Below the pieces are notes generated by a model. The model saw only the letters and a list, made by a program, of their open reading frames with translations. It was not told where the DNA came from and ran no database searches. A program made the translations under genes and the position numbers. From Patescibacteria group bacterium (lineage in GTDB: Bacteria; Patescibacteriota; Patescibacteriia; UBA9570), in assembly GCA_024277435.1 (NCBI GenBank), contig JAJRVJ010000017.1:1-47772 (forward strand): 47,772 nucleotides of DNA. Direction: 5' to 3'. Positions within the stretch are counted from its first letter, which is position 1. Every line of letters begins with the position of its first letter. Below, piece after piece: positions 26,751 through 36,309 of the stretch.

Positions 26751-27758
26751 ATGTTTGTAAAAAAGATTGGTATTGACCTTGGCACAGTTAATACACTTGT
26801 ATATGTACCAAAAAAGGGCATTGCTATTAATGAGCCATCGGTTGTGGCAGTAGGCGAGTCTGATCGCCGAGTGTTAGCTGTGGGTAGTGAGGCTCGTGAG
26901 ATGCTTGGCCGCACACCAGATAGCATTATTGCCAAAAGGCCACTAAAAGATGGTGTTATCGCAGACTATAAAACTACGGAAAGTATGTTGCGCTTTTTTA
27001 TTAATAAGGCACTTGGTGGCGTGCGGTTTGTGAGCCCTGAAGTGATGATTGCTGTTCCGGCTGGTATCACCTCTACCGAGCGCCGGGCGGTTATTGATGC
27101 AACATTACAGGCTGGTGCGAAAGCGGCATTTATTATCAAGCAGCCGATTGCAGCGGCTATTGGTGCGGGCATTCCAATTGGTTCGGCGTCTGGGCACATG
27201 ATTATTGAAATTGGTGGTGGAACAAGTGAGATTGCGGTTATCTCTCTCGGTGGAATTGTAGCGAGTACGTCGGTTCGAATTGGTGGAACAAAGTTGGATT
27301 ATGCTATTCAGGAGTATGTGCGAAAAAAATATAATTTAGCAATTGGTGAACGGTCGGCCGAAGAATTAAAAATTAAGATAGGTTCTGCATTGCCATTAAG
27401 TGAAAAAATGTCGATGGAGGTGCGTGGTCGAGACATGCTTTCTGGTCTACCTCGTACAACGGAAGTGACTTCAGATGATATTACTGAAGCTATAGAAGAT
27501 GAATTACAAGGAATTGTGCAAGCAGTAAAATCGGTATTGCAAGAAACACCACCTGAATTGTCTGCCGATGTTATTGATAAGGGCATGGTTATTTCTGGTG
27601 GAACTGGTCAATTACGCAATCTTGATGAATTACTAGCTCGATCAATTGATGTTCCAGCATACGTAGCTGATGATCCTCTACAAAATGTAGTAAAGGGAAC
27701 TGGTGTTGCACTTGAGAATCTAGATTCCTACAAACGATCTATTTTATCTGCAAAATAG
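26751..27758 (+). CDS. MreB/Mbl family rod-shape actin homolog (paralog 1)
   Basis: KKIGIDLGTVNTLVYVPKKGIAINEPSVVAV, MIIEIGGGTSEIAVISLGGIV, GMVISGGTGQLRNLDELL. Confidence 0.93.
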   Translation: MFVKKIGIDLGTVNTLVYVPKKGIAINEPSVVAVGESDRRVLAVGSEAREMLGRTPDSIIAKRPLKDGVIADYKTTESMLRFFINKALGGVRFVSPEVMIAVPAGITSTERRAVIDATLQAGAKAAFIIKQPIAAAIGAGIPIGSASGHMIIEIGGGTSEIAVISLGGIVASTSVRIGGTKLDYAIQEYVRKKYNLAIGERSAEELKIKIGSALPLSEKMSMEVRGRDMLSGLPRTTEVTSDDITEAIEDELQGIVQAVKSVLQETPPELSADVIDKGMVISGGTGQLRNLDELLARSIDVPAYVADDPLQNVVKGTGVALENLDSYKRSILSAK

Positions 27759-27759
27759 C

Positions 27760-28929
27760 ATGGCTGTTATCGGGATCGATGCATCGCGTGCAAACGTAGA
27801 AAAACGTACTGGAACAGAGTGGTATATTTATAACTTACTCAAGCAATTGCGTGATATCATACCTGAAAAACATACGGTAGTACTCTATACGAAAGAGCCG
27901 CTACGGGGTGATTTTGGTGTACTACCGAAGAATTGGAAGAATCAAGTATTACGGTGGCCTCCTCAATTAATGTGGACTCAACTAAGAATGTCCTTCACGA
28001 TGCTTAATCCACGTAAGCGTCCAGATATTTTATTTATTCCCGCTCATACGATTCCAATAATTCATCCGAAAAAAACTGTCTACGTAGCACATGATTTAGG
28101 GTTTGAGCGGATTAGCGAATTGTATTCTAAAAAGTATATTGGCGGAAAGGGTATGAATGCGTTAATTCGCATATTCTCATTCGGTAGATATAGTACCAAT
28201 GAGTTGGATTATCATCGTTGGTCTATGGCGTTTGCCGCACGACACGCTCAGTCCATTATTGCTATTTCACAATTCACTAAACAAGAGTTAGGTGAATTTT
28301 ACGATGTACAAGATGATCAAGTGACAGTTGTCTATAACGGGTTTTCGAGTGATGATTATATGCCATTGCCAAAAAACGATACGCAAGATCCGTATGTATT
28401 ATTTGTTGGTAGAATTGAACACAAAAAAAATATATTGAATTTGGTAAAAGCCTTTTCAATATTGCGAGAGAAATATAGCAGTGCGCATCGTTTGGTGTTA
28501 GCAGGATCTCCAGGGTATGGTTATGAAGACATCGATAAGGAGGTTCATAATCTAGGATTAGAAGATGTTGTAGAGATTACTGGCTATGTACCTCAGGAGG
28601 ACATGAACGCACTCATGAATAATGCTGACGTATTTGTATTTCCTTCACAGTACGAGGGTTTTGGAATTCCTGTATTGGAGGCTTTATCTACGAACACTCT
28701 CGTGGCATGTTCTGATATTCCACCGCTACACGAAGTAGGCGGCGATGCCTGTTGGTATTTTGATCAGCGTGATCCTCAGTCTATTTCCACAGTGATACAG
28801 AAGGCTATTACAAGCACTGAATCTGAGCGAGGGCGAAGGCGTTCGTTAGGGATGGATCAAGTACAGTTATTTTCATGGCAGCGTTGTGCATCGGAAACTT
28901 GGCAATTAATGCAAGCGGTACTAGAATAA
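27760..28929 (+). CDS. Glycosyltransferase family 4 (GT-B)
   Basis: GIDASRANVEKRTGTEWYIYNLL, YVLFVGRIEHKKNILNLVKAF, PSQYEGFGIPVLEALSTNTLVACSDIPPLHEV. Confidence 0.9.
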   Translation: MAVIGIDASRANVEKRTGTEWYIYNLLKQLRDIIPEKHTVVLYTKEPLRGDFGVLPKNWKNQVLRWPPQLMWTQLRMSFTMLNPRKRPDILFIPAHTIPIIHPKKTVYVAHDLGFERISELYSKKYIGGKGMNALIRIFSFGRYSTNELDYHRWSMAFAARHAQSIIAISQFTKQELGEFYDVQDDQVTVVYNGFSSDDYMPLPKNDTQDPYVLFVGRIEHKKNILNLVKAFSILREKYSSAHRLVLAGSPGYGYEDIDKEVHNLGLEDVVEITGYVPQEDMNALMNNADVFVFPSQYEGFGIPVLEALSTNTLVACSDIPPLHEVGGDACWYFDQRDPQSISTVIQKAITSTESERGRRRSLGMDQVQLFSWQRCASETWQLMQAVLE

Positions 28930-28934
28930 ATATA

Positions 28935-29906
28935 ATGCAGTATACAAAAGAAATTATTGGTCATGAGGAGCAGGTGGTGTACTTGCAAAATCAGGTAAAA
29001 AATGGTACGGTACCACATGCTCAGTTATGGTCTGGACCTAACCACATAGGTAAGAATACGCTCCTTGCTAACTATATTTATTGGCAGATTTGCGATGCTA
29101 GTGATCATTTATCAGCTTGCCTAGATTGCAGAAATTGTTTAATGGCTCAGTCTGGTACACATCCAAATATTACTATTTTAGATGGCGCTTATGGCACAAT
29201 TAAAATTGACGCTATTAAGCCAGTACTTTCAAGCTTGCGGCAATCCAGTTTAACGAAGGGACGGCGCTTTGTTGTGATTTTGAATGCGCACCAACTTACG
29301 CTGGGTGCAGCCAATGCTTTACTTAAGGCACTTGAGGAGCCGAATGATAGCATTCATTTTGTGATTGTTAGTGATCAACCTGATATGTTGCTCGAGACAA
29401 TTCGTTCTCGCTGCGCGGTGATTGAGTTTTATTCGGTAAAGAGCGAGTTAATGAGTCGCATTACACATAATACAGATATATTGGCTATTGCTCAGGGGCG
29501 TCCAGGAATTGCCAGGCAACTCTCAAAAGAGAGTGTTATAGAAGCATTGCGTGGTCGTGTAACGCAATGGACTGCAATTATGCGTTCAGCCTTATTTAGT
29601 GAGCGTAAAAATTTATCATCTGCCATGAAGTTAGATAAGCTAGATCGATCTAAGGCCATCCGAGAACTTAATGTACTAGAAGGTGTTGCGCACGATGTGT
29701 TATTATTGCAGCAGGGTATGCGTTCAAATTTACGCTATCCATTCGTTGCATCTGAGTTAGAAGAAATTGCTAAACAGTCGTCGCAGAAATCGAGTATACA
29801 AGCAGTGTATCTACTTAACAGAATACGAAAAGATCTCCAGTCTACTGGATCTGTGAAATTATCGTTTGATCATATTTTATTAACTCTCTATAGAGAATCC
29901 CTATGA
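28935..29906 (+). CDS. holB: DNA polymerase III delta' / clamp-loader subunit
   Basis: IGHEEQVVYLQNQVKNGTVPHAQLWSGPNHIGKNTL, CLDCRNCLMAQSGTHPNI, NALLKALEEPNDSIHFVIVSDQPDMLLETIRSRCAVIEF. Confidence 0.9.
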   Translation: MQYTKEIIGHEEQVVYLQNQVKNGTVPHAQLWSGPNHIGKNTLLANYIYWQICDASDHLSACLDCRNCLMAQSGTHPNITILDGAYGTIKIDAIKPVLSSLRQSSLTKGRRFVVILNAHQLTLGAANALLKALEEPNDSIHFVIVSDQPDMLLETIRSRCAVIEFYSVKSELMSRITHNTDILAIAQGRPGIARQLSKESVIEALRGRVTQWTAIMRSALFSERKNLSSAMKLDKLDRSKAIRELNVLEGVAHDVLLLQQGMRSNLRYPFVASELEEIAKQSSQKSSIQAVYLLNRIRKDLQSTGSVKLSFDHILLTLYRESL

Positions 29907-31027
29907 AACAAAGTCGCTATACAATTGGATTATTCGTTGCAGCGTTGGTGTTAACTGGAGCTAGTTGCGGAACAACTCTTGATGGAGGTGTGTATCGCAG
30001 TATAGATTACGCAGAAACATGGGAGTCGAGAAATTATATTGGTGAAGATGGCCGCAAGACACTTACTATCGGCAATGTGAGTGTAGCTGATATGGCATTT
30101 CATCCTGAAGATTCTAATGTAATCTTTTTAGGAACAAAAGGGAATGGACTGTATGTTTCTGTTGATGCAGGTGAACATTGGTCACAGGGGCAAATTCCAT
30201 CTGGTAATGTATATGCCGTTACATTTGATCCTGTAGAGCCTGAGATTGCGTACGCAGGAAAGGATACCTCAATTCTTAAAACACTTGATTCAGGACAGAC
30301 TTGGGAGACTGTGTATACAGACCCGAAAGGAGCAAAGATTAACGATATCGTTATTGATAGTTTTGATCATCGGATTGTATATGCTGCAACTTCAGTGGGT
30401 GGTATATATAAATCATATGATTTTGGTGAGAATTGGGATTTACGATTACAATATGAAGAGCCGGTAAATGAATTATTAATTCCATCATATAATACTCGAA
30501 TTATTTACGCCCTATTAGGCGATGGAAAATTATACGTTACTCATAATAGTGCTGAGCCAGATGATCCTGAGGTTGCTGACTTGATCAATACTGGATGGGA
30601 TAATTTACTTACCGAAGAAGTGCAAACTGAATTTGAAGGCTTTGGTGAAATAAAAGATATTGCGATGGATCCTAATGAGCAATCTGTCATCTATGCGGTA
30701 ACGCGGCGTGGTATCATGCGCGGTGAGCTTGAGGGTACAGCATGGTCTGACGTGCCAACGCTATTTGGATTCGATGACGATCAAAATAATAGTATTCGTA
30801 ATCTTACGATAACACCAGGGGATTCAAATATATTGTATTATAATGTAGGGAATACATTATATAAATCTACTGACGCTGGTATTACTTGGACAACTCTTAC
30901 GTCGTTTCCATCGAGCCGAAGAATTACATTATTACGAATTGATCCTGAAGTAAATAATGTGGTATATGCGGGAACAGAGGAGGTTGAACAGCAAAAAGGC
31001 TTAATTAAGAAAAGTAGTGACCAATAA
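29903..31027 (+). CDS. Lipoprotein with BNR/Vps10-like beta-propeller repeats
   Basis: Lipobox LTGASC; repeated YxSxDxGExW motifs (SVDAGEHWSQG, LDSGQTWETV, YKSYDFGENWDL, YKSTDAGITWTTL). Confidence 0.78.
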   Translation: MKQSRYTIGLFVAALVLTGASCGTTLDGGVYRSIDYAETWESRNYIGEDGRKTLTIGNVSVADMAFHPEDSNVIFLGTKGNGLYVSVDAGEHWSQGQIPSGNVYAVTFDPVEPEIAYAGKDTSILKTLDSGQTWETVYTDPKGAKINDIVIDSFDHRIVYAATSVGGIYKSYDFGENWDLRLQYEEPVNELLIPSYNTRIIYALLGDGKLYVTHNSAEPDDPEVADLINTGWDNLLTEEVQTEFEGFGEIKDIAMDPNEQSVIYAVTRRGIMRGELEGTAWSDVPTLFGFDDDQNNSIRNLTITPGDSNILYYNVGNTLYKSTDAGITWTTLTSFPSSRRITLLRIDPEVNNVVYAGTEEVEQQKGLIKKSSDQ

Positions 31028-31051
31028 TAAAGATTAATATATAAGGTATTT

Positions 31052-31585
31052 ATGAGTGACGTGTTTAATTCAACCATAGAGCATTTAGAAAAAGAACTAT
31101 TAGGTTTACATCCAGGTAGAGTAACTCCTGCCGTGCTTGATGATATAAAAGTGAAGGCTTATGATACAGAAACAGAATTGAATCAGCTGGCTTCTATCAC
31201 TTCACAGGATGCTCAAACACTACTTGTGCAGCCGTGGGACGCATCTATTCTTAAAGATATTGAAACAGCGTTACGGGATGCTGGTAGAGATTACAATCCT
31301 GTTGTTGATGGTACTACTATTCGTCTTGTGTTTCCATCACTTACCGAGGAGAAGCGTAAGGAGTTAGTGAAGCGTATGCAGCAGCGCTGTGAAGAGGCGC
31401 ATGTTTCCATTAAGCGCATTCGTGAAGATATAATGAATGATCTCAAGGATAAGAAAAAAAATGGCGAGGTATCTGAAGATGAGTTTTTTTCTGAACAAAA
31501 AGATGCTCAGTCAATAGTGGATGAGTATAATAAAAAAATTAAGGATATAGCTCAGGCTAAGGAAACCGAGCTTATGACAATATGA
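31052..31585 (+). CDS. frr: Ribosome recycling factor
   Basis: ELLGLHPGRVTPAVLDDIKVKAYDTETELNQLASIT, AQTLLVQPWDASILKDIETAL, RLVFPSLTEEKRKELVK. Confidence 0.94.
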   Translation: MSDVFNSTIEHLEKELLGLHPGRVTPAVLDDIKVKAYDTETELNQLASITSQDAQTLLVQPWDASILKDIETALRDAGRDYNPVVDGTTIRLVFPSLTEEKRKELVKRMQQRCEEAHVSIKRIREDIMNDLKDKKKNGEVSEDEFFSEQKDAQSIVDEYNKKIKDIAQAKETELMTI

Positions 31586-32694
31586 TCACATCTGTAATTG
31601 TTTTCCTGCTGGTATTGGGTTTACTTGTTGTAGTTCATGAGTTGGGTCATTTTTTGGTAGCAAAGTTTTTTCGTGTAGGAGTTGATGAATTTGGCATTGG
31701 CTTCCCACCCCGTATAGGTGGTATACGATTTGGTAAAACCTTGTATTCTGTGAACTGGATACCGATTGGCGGGTTTGTGAAAATTAAGGGTGTTGTTGGA
31801 GGTGATCAAATGAACGATGATTCAGGTAAAGCATTAGGTGATGCGCAAGAGGATGATAATTTTTCTCAGAAACCAATTTGGCAGCGTTTTTTAATTTTAT
31901 TTGCTGGCATTGCCATGAATATTGGTTTGGCAGGAGTGCTCTTGAGCGTTGGCTTTATGATTGGTCTACCGTCGTCACTTGAGTCGTTACCGGTTGGAGC
32001 AAGTGTGAGCAATGAAGAAGTGATAGCAATTGATTTTAGTGATAACTCCACAGCACAGCAAGAAGGCTTACTGGTAGGAGATATACTAAGGGTGATTGAT
32101 GGCCGCACTATTAAGTCGGGTGATGATTTGCAAGGAGTATTTCATGATGTTTCTGATGAGGATGTTGTTACAGTAACGCTGGAGCGTTCGGTAGATGAAT
32201 TAATAGAAATTCAAGTGCCAGTTCAAAATCTTGGAGAAGGTCAATATGGTATCGGTGTGTATTATGCGGAATCCGGAATTGCGAAGCTTCCATGGTATCG
32301 AGCTATATATGAAGGTCCACGATTAGCCCTAAATCTCACCGAGGCTGTTTTACTAGGTCTAGCTGATACAATGATGGATGTATTTAATGGTAATGCTCAG
32401 GAATCCAGTGTTGCGGGCCCTGTAGGTATCGCCTCGTTAACTCATCAAGCAACTCAATTAGGTGTTGTCTATGTACTACAATTTGCTGCCCTATTATCGG
32501 TAAATCTGGCGATATTTAATTTATTACCTATACCCGCGCTTGATGGTGGAAGAATTGCATTTGTTGGATACGAATTGATTTTCCGTAAGCCTATTAATCA
32601 GAAAGTTGAAGCCATTGTCCACAATATTGGATTTTTACTGTTGTTACTATTAATATTGGCTGTTACTATTAAAGATGTATTTAGTTTTTTCTAA
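31582..32694 (+). CDS. rseP: RIP-type site-2 zinc metalloprotease with PDZ domain
   Basis: VVVHELGHFLVAKFF (HExxH), PDZ segment, NLAIFNLLPIPALDGGRIAF. Confidence 0.93.
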   Translation: MITSVIVFLLVLGLLVVVHELGHFLVAKFFRVGVDEFGIGFPPRIGGIRFGKTLYSVNWIPIGGFVKIKGVVGGDQMNDDSGKALGDAQEDDNFSQKPIWQRFLILFAGIAMNIGLAGVLLSVGFMIGLPSSLESLPVGASVSNEEVIAIDFSDNSTAQQEGLLVGDILRVIDGRTIKSGDDLQGVFHDVSDEDVVTVTLERSVDELIEIQVPVQNLGEGQYGIGVYYAESGIAKLPWYRAIYEGPRLALNLTEAVLLGLADTMMDVFNGNAQESSVAGPVGIASLTHQATQLGVVYVLQFAALLSVNLAIFNLLPIPALDGGRIAFVGYELIFRKPINQKVEAIVHNIGFLLLLLLILAVTIKDVFSFF

Positions 32695-32700
32695 TTTGTT

Positions 32701-33933
32701 ATGAAACAATCACATTTATTTACAAAAGTGCGCAAGGAGTTACCGGCTGATGAAGTATCGATTAATGCACAATTATTATTGCGGGCTGGTTACATCCATA
32801 AAGAAATGGCTGGTGTATATGCGTATCTGCCATTAGGTTGGCGTGTAATGAATAAGGTGATGCAGGTTATTCGTGAAGAAATGAATGTGGTAGGTGGACA
32901 GGAATTGTTTCTTACATCATTGCAAGATTCAAAGAAGTGGAAGGATACTGGTCGCTGGAGTGATGAAGTGATTGATGTGTGGTTCCGGACCACTATGGCT
33001 AATGGTACAGAAGTTGGCTTAGCGAATACTCATGAAGAGGCGATCGCACAAGTCATGATTAATCACATTCATTCATATAAGGATTTACCGGTAGTGGCGT
33101 ATCAATTTCAAACAAAGTTTCGGAATGAATTACGTGCTAAGAGTGGAATAATGCGGTCTCGTGAATTTATTATGAAGGATATGTATTCATTTTCTCGAAA
33201 TAAAGAGGAGCATGATGCATTTTATGAAAAAGCCCAGCAAGCATATATTAATGTATTCGAACGATTAGGGATTGGTAATGTAACATATTTTACATTTGCG
33301 TCTGGTGGATCATTCTCGCAATTTTCTCATGAATTTCAAACGGTAAGTGAGGTTGGTGAAGATACTATTTATATTGATGAAGAAAAGGGGATTGCTCTTA
33401 ACAAAGAAGTGTATACCGATGAAGTGATGGAAATGCTAGGAGTGAAGAAAGATACGCTAGTAGAGAAGGCTGCTGTTGAAGTTGGTAACATTTTTACATT
33501 AGGCACTAAATATGCAGAAGCATTGAATCTATCATATACTGATGAGGACGGTTCAGTGAATCCTGTATTTATGGGAAGTTACGGTATTGGTCCAGGTAGA
33601 GTGATGGGGGCGATCGTTGAGTTGCTACATGATGATAAAGGTATCGTTTGGCCAGATGCTATTGCACCATTTAGATTTCATCTAGTAAATTTGAACAAAG
33701 ATAGTGTTCAAGCGGACTCTGTATACGACTCTTTACAGAGAGCTGGTTTTGATGTACTGTATGACGACCGTTCTGCATCGGCTGGAGCTAAATTAGCAGA
33801 GGCTGATTTGTTAGGAATGCCATATCGCTTAGTGATAGGTTCACGTACTGGTGATAAGGTAGAGCACACAGTTCGTAAAACGGGTAAATCTGATTTATAT
33901 AGCGTAGATGAATTAATTTCTCAACATGCTTAA
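32701..33933 (+). CDS. proS: Prolyl-tRNA synthetase lacking the editing (INS) insertion
   Basis: MKQSHLFTKVRKELPADEVSINAQLLLRAGYIHKEMAGVYAYLPLGWRVMNKVMQVIREEM, MSR-type motif 2, MGSYGIGPGRVMGAIVE, only 410 aa. Confidence 0.93.
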   Translation: MKQSHLFTKVRKELPADEVSINAQLLLRAGYIHKEMAGVYAYLPLGWRVMNKVMQVIREEMNVVGGQELFLTSLQDSKKWKDTGRWSDEVIDVWFRTTMANGTEVGLANTHEEAIAQVMINHIHSYKDLPVVAYQFQTKFRNELRAKSGIMRSREFIMKDMYSFSRNKEEHDAFYEKAQQAYINVFERLGIGNVTYFTFASGGSFSQFSHEFQTVSEVGEDTIYIDEEKGIALNKEVYTDEVMEMLGVKKDTLVEKAAVEVGNIFTLGTKYAEALNLSYTDEDGSVNPVFMGSYGIGPGRVMGAIVELLHDDKGIVWPDAIAPFRFHLVNLNKDSVQADSVYDSLQRAGFDVLYDDRSASAGAKLAEADLLGMPYRLVIGSRTGDKVEHTVRKTGKSDLYSVDELISQHA

Positions 33934-34975
33934 TAGACTATTTGGACGTGTATCAAAAGACATTGGCATCGATCTAGGTACAGCTAATACATTAGTGTAT
34001 GTAAATGATCGCGGCATTGTTATTGATGAGCCATCTGTTGTAGCAATCAATGAGCGCAGCGGACAAATTTTAGCTGTGGGTCAGGAGGCTAAAGAGATGG
34101 TTGGAAAAACACCAGCGCATATTGTGGCGATACGGCCATTGGCGAATGGTGTTGTTTCGGATTTTGAAGTAACTGAAAAAATGCTTAAACATTTTATTGA
34201 TAAAGTGCATCGTGAAACGTTTTCGATATTACCACGACCTCGTGTAGTAATTGCTATTCCCTTAGGTGTTACGGAAGTAGAGCGTAAGGCGGTTGAAGAT
34301 GCAGCCAAGAACGCTGGTGCTCGAGAGGTTGTATTAGTAGAGGAATCTATGGCGGCGGCTATTGGAGCGCGTTTACCAGTACAAGAATCTACTGGTAGTA
34401 TGGTTATTGACATTGGTGGTGGAACCACAGAAATGGCTGTTATTTCTTTAGGTGGAGTTGTTACATGGCGTTCATTGCGAACAGCTGGTGATGACCTCAG
34501 TCAAGACATTATTAATTATTGTCGCGATGAATTTAGTTTATTAATAGGTGAGCGTACAGCCGAAGGTGTAAAGATTGCTATTGGCTCGGCCATGCCTTTA
34601 GAAGAAGAGTTGAGTACGCAGGTTCGTGGTAGAGATTTGGTAACCGGCCTACCTAAAGAGGTGGAAATTAATAGTCAGCAGGTACGAGAGGCAATTGAAA
34701 AGACGATTAATATTTTTTTAGAGAATATAAAAAGTACAATTGAAAATACCCCTCCAGAATTATTGGCAGATATATTTGATAGAGGAATACTTTTAACCGG
34801 TGGTGGTGCTTTATTGCAGCGACTTGATGAGCGGATTGCCGAAGAGATACAAATGCCAGTGCAGGTTGTTGATGATCCTCTTACTACTGTAGCGCGTGGT
34901 ACCGGTTTAATTTTGGAAGACCTTGATACGTTGAAGAGGGCCATCGTGTTAAATAGCGAAGCTGAAGCTAACTAG
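33926..34975 (+). CDS. mreB: Rod shape-determining protein MreB (paralog 2)
   Basis: DIGIDLGTANTLVYVNDRGIVIDEPSVVAI, MVIDIGGGTTEMAVISLGGVV; followed by mreC/mreD. Confidence 0.95.
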   Translation: MLNRLFGRVSKDIGIDLGTANTLVYVNDRGIVIDEPSVVAINERSGQILAVGQEAKEMVGKTPAHIVAIRPLANGVVSDFEVTEKMLKHFIDKVHRETFSILPRPRVVIAIPLGVTEVERKAVEDAAKNAGAREVVLVEESMAAAIGARLPVQESTGSMVIDIGGGTTEMAVISLGGVVTWRSLRTAGDDLSQDIINYCRDEFSLLIGERTAEGVKIAIGSAMPLEEELSTQVRGRDLVTGLPKEVEINSQQVREAIEKTINIFLENIKSTIENTPPELLADIFDRGILLTGGGALLQRLDERIAEEIQMPVQVVDDPLTTVARGTGLILEDLDTLKRAIVLNSEAEAN

Positions 34976-34979
34976 ACGT

Positions 34980-35783
34980 ATGCAATTTTTTCGGGAACAT
35001 GCCCGAATTTTATTCATTATCGCAGCCATTATATTTGGCGCTTTTATATTGTATCTCATGGGAGCATTGCGTCCGCTATTATGGTTGGGTGATTATACAA
35101 TCGAACCAATGCAAGTTGGCGCGTATCGTGTAATTGATCGCATTAATCCATTGTATACAGCGAGTGATGCCCAATTACAAGAAGAGAATATAGAGCTTAA
35201 AAATCAGTTAGCAGATACAGTTACGCGATATAATGATTTGTTAACCCAGCTAGACCAGTATCAGGAATATAGCGAGCAATTAGCGTTTGCTCAGGAGAGT
35301 GAATATGAGATAGTGCCAGTTGAAATTATATCTCGCGTAGGACAAGGTGTCGCAACGGATATCCTTACTGTTAATAGAGGTTCACTGGATGGATTGAAAG
35401 AGGGGTATCCAGTAATGTATGATAACGGCGTATATATAGGGGTAGTATATGATGTATTTGATACATATGCGGAGGTTGCAATAGTGAGTAGCCAACTTAC
35501 TTCGCTACAAGCTACTATCCAAACCGATAATCCTGCATTTGGTATTATTAGTGGTGATGTAGGTGAAGCGTTAACTATGGATTTTATCTTAAAAGAACAG
35601 TTATTATCTGAGGGTGATGTTGTAGTAACTAGTGGTGAGGATGAAGATATCCCGGCTGGCTTACTTATTGGAACGGTAGATCAAATTCGTGACGAACCAA
35701 GTGAGTTATTTAAATCAGCAACGGTGCGACCACTGCGCATGTATGGATCCCATTCCATTGTATCGGTAATTATTCCTAACTAA
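34980..35783 (+). CDS. mreC: Rod shape-determining protein MreC
   Basis: N-terminal TM, coiled coil, beta-rich C-terminus (SRVGQGVATDILTVNRGSLDGLKEGYPVM), downstream of mreB. Confidence 0.9.
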   Translation: MQFFREHARILFIIAAIIFGAFILYLMGALRPLLWLGDYTIEPMQVGAYRVIDRINPLYTASDAQLQEENIELKNQLADTVTRYNDLLTQLDQYQEYSEQLAFAQESEYEIVPVEIISRVGQGVATDILTVNRGSLDGLKEGYPVMYDNGVYIGVVYDVFDTYAEVAIVSSQLTSLQATIQTDNPAFGIISGDVGEALTMDFILKEQLLSEGDVVVTSGEDEDIPAGLLIGTVDQIRDEPSELFKSATVRPLRMYGSHSIVSVIIPN

Positions 35784-35787
35784 TTCT

Positions 35788-36300
35788 ATGCGACGAAGAG
35801 ATGTGATCATCGTTGTACTAATTGGCCTGCTCATTGTTGTCCTTGAAAATGGCGTGTTATTACCAGCTCAGCATTTGTCGTATACGTTTAGCCTAATGTA
35901 TATAGGAGCACTTGTTATTGGTTTATTGTGGCCTTTTCAGCACGCTATTCTTTGGGCAACAATTACTGCTCTTGTTATTGATTTATTTAGAATTGGTCCA
36001 TTTGGTATATTTACGTTGTCCGTAGTGTTATTAGTAATTATTGCTAATCTACTTAAATATACGTGGCTTAAACAGATCTCGGGATTATCCGTGTTTGTTA
36101 TTAGTAGTATAAGTGTTATTATGGCATACGGATTTATGATTTTTAGTCACCTACTGGTAACATCTATTGGGTTACTAGATATCAATCCACTTACTGTAAT
36201 TACCTGGCAGAGTTTAGTAGTTGGAATAGTTATACAGTGCTTCATTGTAAGTTTCTTAGTAAGAATGTTTGCCGTTGTGCAACGATATACATCTCAATAA
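35788..36300 (+). CDS. mreD: Rod shape-determining protein MreD
   Basis: Polytopic 170-aa protein between mreC and mrdA. Confidence 0.8.
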   Translation: MRRRDVIIVVLIGLLIVVLENGVLLPAQHLSYTFSLMYIGALVIGLLWPFQHAILWATITALVIDLFRIGPFGIFTLSVVLLVIIANLLKYTWLKQISGLSVFVISSISVIMAYGFMIFSHLLVTSIGLLDINPLTVITWQSLVVGIVIQCFIVSFLVRMFAVVQRYTSQ

Positions 36301-36309
36301 TATATATTT

